From: Bdellovibrionales bacterium
GTDB lineage: Bacteria; Bdellovibrionota; Bdellovibrionia; Bdellovibrionales; UBA1609
Length of the DNA stretch: 64,000 bases
NCBI GenBank assembly: GCA_014323935.1
Contig: JACOND010000002.1
Location: 102,680 to 166,679, forward strand
Direction of reading: 5' to 3'
Shown here piece after piece: positions 16,492 through 26,405 of the stretch (positions are counted from its first letter, which is position 1; each line of letters opens with the position of its first letter). The notes under the pieces were generated by a model. That model saw only the letters and a list, made by a program, of their open reading frames with translations, was not told the DNA's origin and did not search any database. The position numbers and the translations under genes are program-made.

Positions 16492-18054
16492 TCACTCATA
16501 AGCTTCCTTAGTAACAACAGGAGTTTCTAAAAAATTTTCATGAGGAGGGGGAGAAGAGCTTTGCCATTCTAAAGTTTTTGCTCCCCAAGGATTAGCTGAA
16601 GCTTTTCTTCCTTTAAACATAGCCCAAAGTAAAAAAGTAAAAGCAACTATAAAACCTAGAGCAATAAGCCATGATCCTACTGTAGAAATCTGATTTAAAG
16701 CTTCATAAGGGGCTTTATAATCAGCATATCTCCTAGGCATACCATTAATTCCTAAAATAAATTGAGGAAAAAAAGTTACATTAAATCCTATAAAAATAAG
16801 AGCAAAACCTAACTGTCCCATCCCTTCATTATAAAGACGACCAAACATTTTAGGGAACCAATAATAAAAACCTCCCATAATCCCCATAATACTTCCTCCC
16901 ACCATAACATAATGAAAATGAGCAACAACAAAATAAGTATCATGAACATGTACATCAAAAGGAAGAACAGCCAACATATAACCTGTCACTCCTCCAATTA
17001 AAAATAAAAACAAAAAACCAAGAGCATACAAAAAAGGAGTATCAAATTTTAGAGAGCCTCGAAACATAGTAGCGATCCAATTAAAAATTTTAACAGCTGT
17101 AGGAACTCCTACTAACATTGTCAAAACAGAAAAAACAATCCCTGCCCATTCCGACTGTCCGCTCACATACATATGATGTCCCCAAACGAAAAAACTCACC
17201 ACAGCAATTCCTAAACTTGCAAAAACTAAAGCCTTATAACCAAAAATTCTTTTCCTGGAAAAAGCACAAATCAATTCACTGATAACTCCCATAGCTGGCA
17301 AAATCATAATATAAACCGCAGGATGAGAATAGAACCAAAAAAAGTGTTGAAACAAAATAGGATCTCCTCCCATAGCCGGATCAAAAACACCAACCTTTAA
17401 AACTCTTTCCGCCACCAATAAAAGTAAAGTGATAGCTAAAACAGGAGTCGCTAAAACCTGTATAATTGCTGTTGAATAAAGTGACCATACAAAAAGCGGC
17501 ATTTTAAAAAAACTCATACCTGGAGCTCTTAATTGATGAATGGTCACAATAAAATTCAAACCCGTTAAAATAGAGGAAAAACCCATAATAAAAGCTCCTA
17601 AAACAACAGGAATAACAGCTGTACCCGTTTCAATACTGTAAGGAGTATAAAAAGTCCAACCTGTATCTACCCCTCCTAAAAACAAAGAAGTCAAAGTCAC
17701 AAAGGCTCCAATAACTAAGCAGTACCAACTCAAAAGATTTACAGTAGGAAAAGCCACATCCTTAGCTCCAATCTGAAGAGGTAAAACAAAATTTCCTAAA
17801 AAAGCGGGAATGCCAGGAATAATGACCATAAAAATCATGACAGCCCCATGATAAGTCATCAATTGGTTATAGAAAGCAGAATTTACAATGGTCTCCCCAA
17901 CTTTAAAAAGTTCTAAACGAATCAGTAAGGCAAAAAAACCTCCCACGATAAAAAAGGAAAAAACAGTGATCATATATAAAAGAGCTATTCGCTTATGATC
18001 TCTTGTAAAAAGCCAAGAAAAAAGCCCTTTTTTACAATTTAAATAATTTGACAT
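16492..18054 (-). CDS. ctaD: cytochrome c oxidase subunit I (A2 type)
   Basis: 520 residues, twelve spans. It holds low-spin heme and the heme-copper oxygen-reduction centre. Heme a ligand in [12 protein letters not shown]; the CuB helix reads [27 protein letters not shown] carries the two CuB His; heme ligands in [17 protein letters not shown]. The Tyr-Ser in YSHPAVY, in place of a Glu after HP, is the mark of A2-subfamily heme-copper oxidases. It precedes ctaE by 18 bases. Together with the cytochrome-c-fused subunit II this is a caa3-type proton-pumping oxidase. Confidence 0.97.
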   Translation of the reverse strand: MSNYLNCKKGLFSWLFTRDHKRIALLYMITVFSFFIVGGFFALLIRLELFKVGETIVNSAFYNQLMTYHGAVMIFMVIIPGIPAFLGNFVLPLQIGAKDVAFPTVNLLSWYCLVIGAFVTLTSLFLGGVDTGWTFYTPYSIETGTAVIPVVLGAFIMGFSSILTGLNFIVTIHQLRAPGMSFFKMPLFVWSLYSTAIIQVLATPVLAITLLLLVAERVLKVGVFDPAMGGDPILFQHFFWFYSHPAVYIMILPAMGVISELICAFSRKRIFGYKALVFASLGIAVVSFFVWGHHMYVSGQSEWAGIVFSVLTMLVGVPTAVKIFNWIATMFRGSLKFDTPFLYALGFLFLFLIGGVTGYMLAVLPFDVHVHDTYFVVAHFHYVMVGGSIMGIMGGFYYWFPKMFGRLYNEGMGQLGFALIFIGFNVTFFPQFILGINGMPRRYADYKAPYEALNQISTVGSWLIALGFIVAFTFLLWAMFKGRKASANPWGAKTLEWQSSSPPPHENFLETPVVTKEAYE

Positions 18055-18069
18055 AGTCTCCTCTCCCTT

Positions 18070-19041
18070 TTAATTTAACGACTTTATATACTCTATCAAA
18101 CCTGATAGTTCCTCTTCAGAGAGCAAACCTGCAAAAGGAGTCATTTGATTAGCATAGCCCTTTGATATTTTAGCACTAGGATTTAAAATAGATTCCCTTA
18201 AATAATTTTCATCTGCCAAGAGAGTCATTCCCCCTTCTAACTCTCTTTGAGTGTTGTAAATTCCAGCTAATCCAGGACCAATAAGTTTTTCTTTTGTCGA
18301 ATTATGGCAAGCTGTACAGCGACCTTGAAACACTTTTTGTCCAACTTCAACTAAACTTAAATTTTTATAGGGATCTGTTTTTAACCAATTGTTCCAATCC
18401 TCTAAACTCATAACCTTTAATTTTGCCCCCATTGTCGAGTGTCCTGTTCCACAAAATTCTGTACAAAAAACTTCAAAACGTCCCTTTCTATTAGCTTTAA
18501 ACCAAAGAGAAGTATAAAGACCTGGAAGAACATCTTGTTTAATTTTAAAAGTAGGGATATAAAAACTGTGAATCACATCTCTTGAAGTCATAATCAATTT
18601 GACAGAACGCTTAACAGGAACAAAAAGTTCATTGCTGGTTTTTCTTCCGTTTTTATATACAAATTCCCAATTCCATTTTTGTCCATACACATGAATCTCT
18701 AAACTATCCCTAGGAGCTTCTCTCCTGAAATCACTATAAAGAATCCAACCCCAAACAAAACTCCCCATAAAAATAACAAAAGGGATAAAACTCCATGTAA
18801 ATTCTAAAATCGTATTATGATGACTCGATTCTTCCAGCTTTTCATCATCTCTTTTTCTTTTGTATCGAAAAGAAAAATAGACAAAAACTATAACAATCAA
18901 AACACAAACTAAAAAGCTAATACCTATTAAAAAGTGTTCCAATTTTTCCAAACGTGCCACATAATCTGTCACAGGCGGAATGTTTTTTTCTTCTGCGTCT
19001 ATTATTTTTAAAAAAAGAGTTAAAAAAAAGAACTTAAGAAT
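18070..19041 (-). CDS. ctaC: cytochrome c oxidase subunit II with fused cytochrome c; non-canonical start
   Basis: From the GTG at 18972 the protein has 300 residues: two spans (about 12-34 and 60-80), a CuA domain with His135, Cys170, Glu172, Cys174, His178 and Met181 (CTEFCGTGHSTM), and a C-terminal cytochrome c domain with CTACH at 219-223. That GTG has no ribosome site, and the frame is open upstream and encodes a good signal peptide, LKFFFLTLFLKIIDA-EEKN. The only strong ribosome site, AAAGGAGGAG at about 19044-19053, precedes an ATT at 19041, with no ATG, GTG or TTG between. I therefore extend the gene to an ATT start; a start mutation or sequencing error is possible. The start overlaps the SCO gene's end. 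Confidence 0.93.
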   Translation of the reverse strand: MLKFFFLTLFLKIIDAEEKNIPPVTDYVARLEKLEHFLIGISFLVCVLIVIVFVYFSFRYKRKRDDEKLEESSHHNTILEFTWSFIPFVIFMGSFVWGWILYSDFRREAPRDSLEIHVYGQKWNWEFVYKNGRKTSNELFVPVKRSVKLIMTSRDVIHSFYIPTFKIKQDVLPGLYTSLWFKANRKGRFEVFCTEFCGTGHSTMGAKLKVMSLEDWNNWLKTDPYKNLSLVEVGQKVFQGRCTACHNSTKEKLIGPGLAGIYNTQRELEGGMTLLADENYLRESILNPSAKISKGYANQMTPFAGLLSEEELSGLIEYIKSLN

Positions 19042-19891
19042 TTCTCCTCCTTTCTCTTAACCATACAGGAACAATAAGAGCTATCAAAAGCAACATCGTT
19101 AAAATTCCTCCTGCTTTCATAATATTTTTAGCATAGATTGTATATTCATTTGTCTTTGGATTAAACCGATAACAAAAAAGCAAGATACGATCAATCACAT
19201 TTCCTATTTTTCCTCGACGGGCCTCTAATAAAGCTAACTTTAAAGTCTGCGGAGAAAATTCCACACCATAAAGATAACGAGATATCATTCCTTCAGGACT
19301 TAAAATATAGGCAACAGGACTATGGGCAAATTGCTGAGTTTCTTCATCCCATCGAAAAGAAAAACCTAGACTCTGAGTCAGTTTTTGAATTGACTCTTTT
19401 TTTCCTGTAAGAAAATGAATCTGGTCAGCTAAAACTTTAGGAAATTCTTTTAAATAGTTTTGTTTTTTTTTTAGGGCCAAATCAGAATTTTCACTTGAAT
19501 CCATGCTTACAACAACAAATTGATAGTTTTTTAACTGATTTAAAGCCGTCCACAAGCCATTTAAATGAAAATTACACAAACTCGGGCAATTATAATAAAC
19601 AACTGTCATTAAAACAGCTTGATCTTTAAAATACTTCCTTAGACTCTGAGAAGAATCTCTTTCATCTGTAAATTCTAAATCCAAATCAATAAAATCTCCC
19701 TTCTTTTCTTTAACTTGAATATCTATTAAAGGATGAGGAACCTCATCTGCCTTATAAAGTTTTTCTTCTGAACCTTTTTGAATGTTGTAATTGTTTATAC
19801 TTACTAACTCAGAAGAAGCCTTTTGAATATAAATGAAAGCGAATCCTAAAAAAAGTATTGTTAAAGGTCGCTTAAAGTGCTGTTTTTGCAA
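19034..19891 (-). CDS. SCO1/SenC-type copper chaperone
   Basis: 285 residues. SCO proteins load copper into the CuA site of subunit II. N-terminal export signal (LTILFLGFAFIYI), thioredoxin-like domain with the copper-binding NCPSLC (Cys102, Cys106) and the distal ligand in FAHSPVAY (His190), then a C-terminal span GGILTMLLLIALIVPVWL followed by RERRR, which anchors it to the membrane. Start codon is a TTG overlapping the upstream cytochrome gene by 20 bases. Its position directly before ctaC fits its role in caa3 assembly. Confidence 0.92.
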   Translation of the reverse strand: MQKQHFKRPLTILFLGFAFIYIQKASSELVSINNYNIQKGSEEKLYKADEVPHPLIDIQVKEKKGDFIDLDLEFTDERDSSQSLRKYFKDQAVLMTVVYYNCPSLCNFHLNGLWTALNQLKNYQFVVVSMDSSENSDLALKKKQNYLKEFPKVLADQIHFLTGKKESIQKLTQSLGFSFRWDEETQQFAHSPVAYILSPEGMISRYLYGVEFSPQTLKLALLEARRGKIGNVIDRILLFCYRFNPKTNEYTIYAKNIMKAGGILTMLLLIALIVPVWLRERRRNS

Positions 19892-20408
19892 ATTCTTCTA
19901 ACTCCTGTTCATTATAAGCTGTTTTATTTTTAGTGATAGAGCGAATATAGTGAACCAAAGCCCAACGATCTAAATTAGGAAGATGTTTAAAAGAAACCAT
20001 AGATCCTCCTTCTATTCCCGTTTGAAGAGTCTTAAAAAGAGCTTGAGGAGAGCCTCCTAATTTCCATTTTCCCTCGACTAAATTTCGAGGAGGAGGAATA
20101 AGACCAGGGGTCCCATCCCCTAAACCTTCTGCTCCATGACATAAAGCACATTGAGCTTTGTAAATTTTACTTCCATGACTAATTAAATTCTCAGTTATAA
20201 TCCAAGGACGAGTTTGTTCTTCTTTTGTCAATCCCGCAGAAACAGATTCTTTCTGCTTTGAATCAGATAGCTCTGCTAAATCAATATTACTCTTAAAAAA
20301 AACAAAATACAAAGCCCAAACTGAACTAAAAATTATAACACAAATAAAAAAATAAAAACCTCTTCTATTATAATTTTCTTTAGTCTTTTGCTTTTTTTCA
20401 TTCATCAT
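19872..20408 (-). CDS. membrane-anchored mono-heme cytochrome c
   Basis: 178 residues: a basic N-terminus, one span at about 17-37, a periplasmic linker, then a class I cytochrome c domain with CALCH (Cys87, Cys90, His91), GLGDGTPG and the probable axial Met137 in GGSMVSF. It is the first gene of the oxidase operon. Known operons of this kind encode a cytochrome c that feeds the oxidase or substitutes for a missing bc1 complex partner; here it is likely to deliver electrons to caa3. Confidence 0.9.
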   Translation of the reverse strand: MMNEKKQKTKENYNRRGFYFFICVIIFSSVWALYFVFFKSNIDLAELSDSKQKESVSAGLTKEEQTRPWIITENLISHGSKIYKAQCALCHGAEGLGDGTPGLIPPPRNLVEGKWKLGGSPQALFKTLQTGIEGGSMVSFKHLPNLDRWALVHYIRSITKNKTAYNEQELEEFAKTAL

Positions 20409-20719
20409 TATCTATGTCTCAAATTCTAACTTATTCCACTCACCTTAAGCAAAATTCTTATAAATTAAAAAATCTAAACTTGTCAATATTTTTATTCTTA
20501 CAAGCAAACGGTTTCTTTAGGAAGTTTTAAAAAAAGTCAATCTATTAAACTTCATATTATTCTTTTATTTCTATCCTACTATTTTCTTATTTTCGCTTTC
20601 TTTTTCCCTTCTCGGCTTAAAAAAATCACTCAAGTTTAATAAAACACATCTTGTTTTTTTCTAAAAAAATTATCATAATTGAATAATGATGATATTTAAA
20701 CACAAATGAGTGATAAATA
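20409..20719. other. divergent intergenic region
   Basis: 311 bases between divergent genes, so it should carry the promoter of the oxidase operon (-) and that of the lipoprotein at 20720 (+). It is rich in A/T runs; I see no tRNA, hairpin terminator or repeat in it. Confidence 0.5.
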
Positions 20720-21016
20720 ATGAAATTTTTCAAGAAAAATTACATAGAAAAACAAATCTGTTGTTTTAGCTTACTTTTTTTATTCGGTTGTGTAAGTTTA
20801 AATAGCAAATTAGAGAATCTTTCCTATAAAGACAGTAAATCCAAAGTTTTAGTTACTTTAGGTCAACCTTATAAAATCACAAGAAAAAAAGGGAAAGATC
20901 ATTGGTCCTATAGAGTTATAATTGAAGGAAGACATTATACAAGAGATGTCATCTTCAAAGAAGGTAAAGTTTACAGAGTTTCTGGTTATGTTCCCTATCC
21001 TATTACAAAATTTTAG
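20720..21016 (+). CDS. small BamE/SmpA-like lipoprotein
   Basis: 98 residues with a signal sequence and lipobox LFGC (Cys24). The mature part starts VSLNSKLENLSYKDSKSKVLVTLGQPYKI, and the pattern (polar helix, then LGxP, then a beta strand ending in a W-x-Y) resembles the BamE/SmpA fold, which binds in the beta-barrel assembly complex. It is too short for confident assignment. Monocistronic, 111 bases ahead of msrAB. Confidence 0.65.
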   Translation: MKFFKKNYIEKQICCFSLLFLFGCVSLNSKLENLSYKDSKSKVLVTLGQPYKITRKKGKDHWSYRVIIEGRHYTRDVIFKEGKVYRVSGYVPYPITKF

Positions 21017-21127
21017 CATTCAGACCTATAGAAAACCTATCTCTTAATTATTTTATCTTTTTCTCTTTATTTTATTTGATTTTTTTTAACAAACATTCTA
21101 TATTTAGAATTAATATTTTTTAGATAT

Positions 21128-22276
21128 ATGAAGAAAAATTATTTCTATATTCTTGTTAGTCTTGCTTTTACTACTTTTATAAGTCATAGTAAAAGCGAAA
21201 AACAAGAAACAGATATGAGAAAATCTGAGACCTCTAAGGATCTTGAAGTAGCAACTCTTGCGGGAGGTTGTTTTTGGTGCGTGGAATCAGACTTAGAAAA
21301 AGTCCCTGGAGTTACAAAAGTTATTTCTGGTTATTCTGGGGGAGAAAAAGAAAAACCTAACTACAAAGAAGTTTCAAGTGGTTCGACAAATCATTTAGAA
21401 GCCGTTCAAGTGTACTTTAATCCCAATGAAGTTTCTTATTCTCAAATTTTAGATGTGTTTTGGAGAAAAATCAATCCTTTAGATAAAGGAGGTCAATTTG
21501 TAGACCGTGGTTTTCAATACAGCACGGCTATTTTTTATCACACAGAAAAACAAAGGAACATAGCAGAACAATCTAAAAAAGAACTGCAAGAAAAAGGTCC
21601 TTTTAAAAAGGATATTGTAACTCCTATAAGAGCTTTCAAAAATTTTTACGAGGCTGAAGAGTATCATCAAGATTATTATAAAAAAAATCCCATCAAGTAT
21701 ATTTTTTATCGCTGGCGTTCGGGGAGAGATCAGTTTTTAAAAAACACCTGGGAGAAATTTAAAGATTTCCGTTCTCATCTCTCAAGTAGAGCTGACAATC
21801 AAAAAAAAGAAAGCCACAATAAAATAACTTTTTCAAAACCTTCAGAAGAAAAGTTAAAAGAAAAACTGACTCCTCTTCAATACGAGGTCACTCAAAAAGA
21901 TAAAACAGAAGTCGCTTTTCAAAATAAATATTGGAACCATAAAGAAGAGGGAATTTATGTAGATATTGTATCTGGAGAACCTTTGTTTAGCTCTTTAGAT
22001 AAATATGACTCAAAAACTGGTTGGCCTAGTTTTACAAAACCCCTAGTTCCTGAAAATATTATAACTAAAGTGGATAGAAAATTGTTTGTTCAAAGAACAG
22101 AAGTCCGTTCTCGTTATGCAGACTCTCATCTAGGTCATGTTTTTAAGGATGGACCTGCCCCTACAGGATTAAGATATTGTATTAATTCTGCTAGCCTTCG
22201 GTTTATTCCAAAAGATAAATTAAAAGAAGAAGGTTTTAAAGAATTTGAAAATTTATTTAAAAAACTCTTAATTTAA
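21128..22276 (+). CDS. msrAB: exported MsrA-MsrB fusion, methionine sulfoxide reductase
   Basis: 382 residues. A signal peptide (1-21) sends it to the periplasm. MsrA domain at about 40-200 with [18 protein letters not shown] (catalytic Cys48), repairing the S-epimer; MsrB domain at about 240-375 with [37 protein letters not shown] (catalytic Cys351), repairing the R-epimer. The four zinc cysteines of zinc-type MsrB are absent, as in the zinc-free class. Such fusions occur in Neisseria (PilB) and Helicobacter; this one lacks the thioredoxin-like domain of PilB. It protects envelope proteins from oxidation. Confidence 0.94.
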   Translation: MKKNYFYILVSLAFTTFISHSKSEKQETDMRKSETSKDLEVATLAGGCFWCVESDLEKVPGVTKVISGYSGGEKEKPNYKEVSSGSTNHLEAVQVYFNPNEVSYSQILDVFWRKINPLDKGGQFVDRGFQYSTAIFYHTEKQRNIAEQSKKELQEKGPFKKDIVTPIRAFKNFYEAEEYHQDYYKKNPIKYIFYRWRSGRDQFLKNTWEKFKDFRSHLSSRADNQKKESHNKITFSKPSEEKLKEKLTPLQYEVTQKDKTEVAFQNKYWNHKEEGIYVDIVSGEPLFSSLDKYDSKTGWPSFTKPLVPENIITKVDRKLFVQRTEVRSRYADSHLGHVFKDGPAPTGLRYCINSASLRFIPKDKLKEEGFKEFENLFKKLLI

Positions 22277-22313
22277 TTCTTCTTGTTTTTTAAATTTTAT
22301 CCATGCTAAAGCT

Positions 22314-23078
22314 ATGAATCCTAAAGGTCTTTTAAATAAACCAGACTCTTTAAGTGTCATAGAATCCATTTACAAAATCTCTCTTGGTTTAAAAGATAAC
22401 TCTTCCTTAATTCCTCAAATCATAGAGGATTTAAAAAGAGTTTTAAATTCAGCTCATAAAAATCAAACAAGTATTAAAACGGTGAATTATATTGAAAGAT
22501 TTAGCTCTAAAGGTCAATTCAAATCTAAACTTTGGCTTATACAAAAATTAAAGAAAATAGAATTTTTTGAATTAGGACAAGTCTTTTTGTGTGCTGGCTG
22601 GTGTGGAACTTTAGCTTATTTACTTTTTCAAGAAAAAACTTTAAAAGTAAAACAAATATTTAATTTTGATAAAGACCCTCTAAGTATCACAATATCAGAA
22701 GACTTAAACCGAAAATGGGTCAAAGAAAACTGGAAATTCAAAGCAACACTTAAGGATATCTTAGACTTAAATTATCATTCCGCTCAGTTTAACACTTTAA
22801 AAAAAGATGGTTCTTCTCAAGAACTCTTTGTTTCACCTGATACTATTATTAATACCTCCTGTGAACATATAGAAAATTTTACAAATTGGTGGAAGAAAAT
22901 TCCAAAAGGAAAAAAAATGATATTGCAAAGTAATAACTTCTATGAAGACCCGGAACACATCAACTGTGTCTCAAGTCTCAAACATTTTAAAAATCAAGCC
23001 CCTTTAAGTCAAATTTTATTTAAAGGAGAATTAAACTTAGGAAAATACTCTCGCTTTATGCTTATTGGAAATAAATAA
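22314..23078 (+). CDS. putative class I SAM-dependent methyltransferase
   Basis: 254 residues; not a family I can name. Residues about 85-115 read VFLCAGWCGTLAYLLF followed by IFNFDKDPLSI, which has the form of a Rossmann motif I (x-x-x-GxGxG-like, here AGWCGT) and acidic loop (FDKDP) of methyltransferases. Later TIINTSCEHIENFTNWWKKIPKGKK resembles motif IV/V. The ATG at 22314 follows the msrAB stop by 38 bases. It has homologous-looking features to proteins linked to nicotianamine-synthase-like folds, but no substrate can be given. Confidence 0.55.
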   Translation: MNPKGLLNKPDSLSVIESIYKISLGLKDNSSLIPQIIEDLKRVLNSAHKNQTSIKTVNYIERFSSKGQFKSKLWLIQKLKKIEFFELGQVFLCAGWCGTLAYLLFQEKTLKVKQIFNFDKDPLSITISEDLNRKWVKENWKFKATLKDILDLNYHSAQFNTLKKDGSSQELFVSPDTIINTSCEHIENFTNWWKKIPKGKKMILQSNNFYEDPEHINCVSSLKHFKNQAPLSQILFKGELNLGKYSRFMLIGNK

Positions 23079-23129
23079 TTTTAGTATTTTAGAAATCTTT
23101 TTAAATAAATTTTCAAATTTAAAGGTCTA

Positions 23130-24233
23130 TTGACTCCATTAAAATTTCCCATTACAAATCATTTTATGTCTATCCCTTATTACCCTCTGAAATTAATAAA
23201 AAAAGAATTTGAAACAGAAAAAACCTGTTCTTTTTACTTTAAAGTACCTGAAGATCATAAAAAGCTATTTCAATATAAAACCGCTCAATTTTTAACTTTT
23301 CGTTTTTATATTCAAGGAAAAGAATATATCCGAAGTTACTCCCTAGCTTCTTCTCCCTTTTTAAACGAAAATCTAATGACGACCGTAGGAAAAGTAGAAC
23401 AAGGAGTTGTATCTAATTACATGCTTTCTGAATTGAAAGAAGGAGATACTGTTGAATCTCAAATTCCTTTAGGAGAATTTTTTCATTTACCTAAAGATTT
23501 AAAGAGTAAAGACTTTGTCTTGTTTGCAGGAGGAATAGGAATCACTCCTTTATTTTCTATTTTAAAAACAACTCTTGAAACAGGACTTGCTAGGAAAATA
23601 TATCTCATTTTCTCTATACGAAGCTTAAAGGACTTTATTTATAAAAAAAATTTGAAGGAACTTGAAAACAAATTTAAAAATCAATTTCAAATCAAGCTCA
23701 TTATCTCTGAAAGCCATGGACGTTTGAATCCAGATAAAATAACTAAACTTTTAGATAACTTAGAACCAACAAAAACTTGTTTTTATCTTTGTGGTCCTAA
23801 AGATTACATGACTATGATTTCAAAACATTTATTAAAGTTAGGAAACCATAAAAACTCTATTTATACAGAAGATTTTAATATCATTCCTATTAGAGGTCCA
23901 AAACCTGATGAAGATTCAATCATTTTTAATGCAAAACAGTCTTCTGAAGGAGAACCTAAAATCTTGAAAAGTTTTTTAAATGGAGAAGAGATAGAAATTC
24001 CTCTCAATAGAGAAAAATCTTTGTTAGAACAACTGATAGATCAAGGATACAATCCCCCTTTTTCCTGTACTTCAGGTTCTTGCATGAGTTGTATGGCCCG
24101 GCTCAAAGAAGGAAAAATATTTCAACTTCAAGAAGGCATCTTAGATGAAGAAAATATCAAAAATTTAGAAATTCTTAGCTGTCAATGCTATCCTCTTTCT
24201 GAAACTGTTCACATTGATTATGATAACTTATAA
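23130..24233 (+). CDS. FAD/NAD(P)H reductase with C-terminal 2Fe-2S ferredoxin
   Basis: 367 residues from a TTG; an ATG at 23166 (MSIPYYPLK) is an alternative start. Domain order is FAD-binding (RSYSLASSP at about 70), NAD-binding (FAGGIGITPLFSIL at about 135, FYLCGPKDYMTMI at about 218) and plant-type 2Fe-2S (CTSGSCMSCMARL at about 310, last ligand in SCQCYP). This is the layout of PaaE/HmpX-type reductases that feed oxygenases or flavohaem systems. No oxygenase gene is nearby, so the partner is unknown. Confidence 0.85.
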   Translation: MTPLKFPITNHFMSIPYYPLKLIKKEFETEKTCSFYFKVPEDHKKLFQYKTAQFLTFRFYIQGKEYIRSYSLASSPFLNENLMTTVGKVEQGVVSNYMLSELKEGDTVESQIPLGEFFHLPKDLKSKDFVLFAGGIGITPLFSILKTTLETGLARKIYLIFSIRSLKDFIYKKNLKELENKFKNQFQIKLIISESHGRLNPDKITKLLDNLEPTKTCFYLCGPKDYMTMISKHLLKLGNHKNSIYTEDFNIIPIRGPKPDEDSIIFNAKQSSEGEPKILKSFLNGEEIEIPLNREKSLLEQLIDQGYNPPFSCTSGSCMSCMARLKEGKIFQLQEGILDEENIKNLEILSCQCYPLSETVHIDYDNL

Positions 24234-24337
24234 TCTCATACCATTGAAAGAAAAGGCTCTTTTCCTTTATTTCTCATGAAATTGTATTGATAAATCCTAT
24301 TTTTTGTTCTAAGTTAGAATTTATTTTAGAGGGCATT

Positions 24338-25348
24338 ATGAAGGGATCTCGAATATTTATTACAGGCGTTGCCGGATTTTTAGGAAGCCATGTCGCAAAA
24401 TGGGCTCTTTCTGAAGGTCATGAAGTTCTAGGAGCCGACAACCTATCTTTAGGTCATAAAAATAATATACCAGGGGGGGTGCAATTTTATGAATATGATC
24501 TTATAGACTTAGAAAAAAATAAAAAATATCTCAAATCTATTGATGTCGTTTTTCATGCAGCCAGTTATCCTTACGATAATTTCAGTTTATTTATTCCTTT
24601 CCGAACTGTTCAAAACACCTTTTCCATTACAGCTAGCCTATTAAGTGCAAGTCTTTTCAATCATGTAAAAAGGTTCATCTACTGCTCTTCAATGTCTCGT
24701 TATGGAGATAATGTCGCTCCTTTTACAGAAGATATGACTCCTAAAACCTTAACTCCCTATTCGGTTGCTAAAGTTGCAGGAGAAAACTTAGTAAAAAGTT
24801 TATCTCAAGTTCATAATTTTGAATATGTTATATGTATTCCACACAATATTTTTGGTCCTCAACAAATTTATAATGATCCTTACAGAAATGCAGTGTCCTT
24901 AATTATAAACCAAATGTTGAAAAATAAATCCCCTTTAATCTATGGTGATGGGGAACAAAAAAGAGCTTTTAGCCCTATTCAAGATTTAATTCCTCTTTTT
25001 CCTAAACTTTTATTTGGAAAATTAGCAAAAAATCAAACTATTAATATAGGTCCTGATGAAGAAGTCATTTCTTTAAATACTTTGGTTCAACTTTTAAATA
25101 AAATTCTTGGGAAAAATTTAAAACCTAATTTCAAAACTTTTAGAAAACAAGAAGTTAAACTGGCTTTTTGTTCTTCTGATAAATCTCGAAGATTATTAAA
25201 CTATAAAAAAAGTATCTCTTTAGAAACAGCTTTAAGAAACTTAGTCTCTTATATTAATGAAAAAGGACCTTCTTATTTTTCCTACCATCAAACCGTAGAA
25301 CTTGAAAGAGACTACTTTCCTGAAAACTGGAAACAAAAAAGCTTTTAA
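24338..25348 (+). CDS. NAD-dependent sugar epimerase/dehydratase
   Basis: The ATG at 24338 follows GAGGG and opens MKGSRIFITGVAGFLGSHV; a TTG-type start at 24287 would add 17 residues that look unlike the family. 336 residues: Rossmann G-VAGFLG-SHV, acidic cap EGHEVLGADNLS, catalytic CSSMSRYG and YSVAK (Tyr/Lys pair), and a C-terminal substrate domain. Extended SDR proteins of this type modify nucleotide sugars for envelope polysaccharides. A run of seven G lies at 24473-24479, in frame here. Confidence 0.88.
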   Translation: MKGSRIFITGVAGFLGSHVAKWALSEGHEVLGADNLSLGHKNNIPGGVQFYEYDLIDLEKNKKYLKSIDVVFHAASYPYDNFSLFIPFRTVQNTFSITASLLSASLFNHVKRFIYCSSMSRYGDNVAPFTEDMTPKTLTPYSVAKVAGENLVKSLSQVHNFEYVICIPHNIFGPQQIYNDPYRNAVSLIINQMLKNKSPLIYGDGEQKRAFSPIQDLIPLFPKLLFGKLAKNQTINIGPDEEVISLNTLVQLLNKILGKNLKPNFKTFRKQEVKLAFCSSDKSRRLLNYKKSISLETALRNLVSYINEKGPSYFSYHQTVELERDYFPENWKQKSF

Positions 25349-25365
25349 AGCTTCAAAACTATTTT

Positions 25366-26316
25366 ATGAAAGTTAATTTTCAAAAAGCTCTTTTTTTATT
25401 AAAAGAGGGGAATTTAGTTGCTGTTCCAACGGAAACAGTCTACGGTTTAGCGGGACGAATTGACAGAGAAAAAACTCTGGAAAAAATCTTCAAGATCAAA
25501 AAAAGACCTTTCTTTGACCCCCTCATAGTTCATTGTTACAACATCCCTCAAGCTTTGACTTATGTTTCAAAAAAACACTTCCTTTTAGAAAAGCTTTTGA
25601 AACATTTTTCTCCAGGTCCTTTCACTCTTATCGTTAAAAAAAATCAAAAAATTTCTCCTTTGATTACAGGGGGAAAAGATACTGTAGCTCTTCGAATTCC
25701 TCAACATCCTCTGACTAGAAAACTTATTTACAAACTCGGAGTTCCCCTCGCAGCTCCGAGTGCTAATTCTTATGGAAAAGTCAGTCCTGTCAGTGCAGAA
25801 CATGTTTTATCCTCTTTTAAAAATAAACTTCCTGTTTTAGATGGAGGACGTTGTAAAAAAGCTCTAGAATCTACTATTGTTTCTCCCGAGTTTAAAACAA
25901 AAAGCTTATTTATTTTAAGACCAGGAATAATTACAAAAAAACAAATTGAAAATTTTTTAATAAAAGAAAACTTAAAATTTCAAGTGAAGTACAAAAAGGA
26001 CGTGTTCCAACCGGGAGGAAGTCTCTCTCATTACAAGCCTTCTGTTCCTTTTTACATTATAGAAAGTAAAAAAACAAAAAAAGAAATTTATAATTTTTTA
26101 TCTAAGAAATACCCTAAAAAAAAACTCAAAGAGCTTTCTCTTTTTCCATCGAGTCAAAAAACAGCTCGCTTAATTTATCTTCAACTAAGAAAACTGTCTA
26201 AAGATAAAAAACATCTGATTTATGTCCAACGAAGCCAGAAGAAAAACCAAGGACTCTGGCTTACAATATGGGATCGTTTAGAGAAAGCTTCTTCAAAATT
26301 CATCAAGATAGATTAA
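25366..26316 (+). CDS. tsaC: threonylcarbamoyl-AMP synthase (Sua5/TsaC type)
   Basis: 316 residues, so longer than E. coli TsaC (about 190) and of the Sua5 form with a C-terminal extra domain. It makes threonylcarbamoyl-AMP for the t6A modification at position 37 of ANN-decoding tRNAs. N-terminal TETVYGLAGRID, KIFKIKKRPFFDPL (substrate-binding Lys/Arg), LRIPQHPLTRKL, and PSANSYGKVSP; the linker and Sua5 domain follow from about 205 (QPGGSLSHYKPS). Confidence 0.93.
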   Translation: MKVNFQKALFLLKEGNLVAVPTETVYGLAGRIDREKTLEKIFKIKKRPFFDPLIVHCYNIPQALTYVSKKHFLLEKLLKHFSPGPFTLIVKKNQKISPLITGGKDTVALRIPQHPLTRKLIYKLGVPLAAPSANSYGKVSPVSAEHVLSSFKNKLPVLDGGRCKKALESTIVSPEFKTKSLFILRPGIITKKQIENFLIKENLKFQVKYKKDVFQPGGSLSHYKPSVPFYIIESKKTKKEIYNFLSKKYPKKKLKELSLFPSSQKTARLIYLQLRKLSKDKKHLIYVQRSQKKNQGLWLTIWDRLEKASSKFIKID

Positions 26317-26405
26317 CAAAAGAAATTAAATATGTAGTTCTAAGTTAAAAAAACTTGTATCTTTAGAGCTTTTTTTTTATCTTAGTCAAAAAAACGAGAA
26401 AATAA

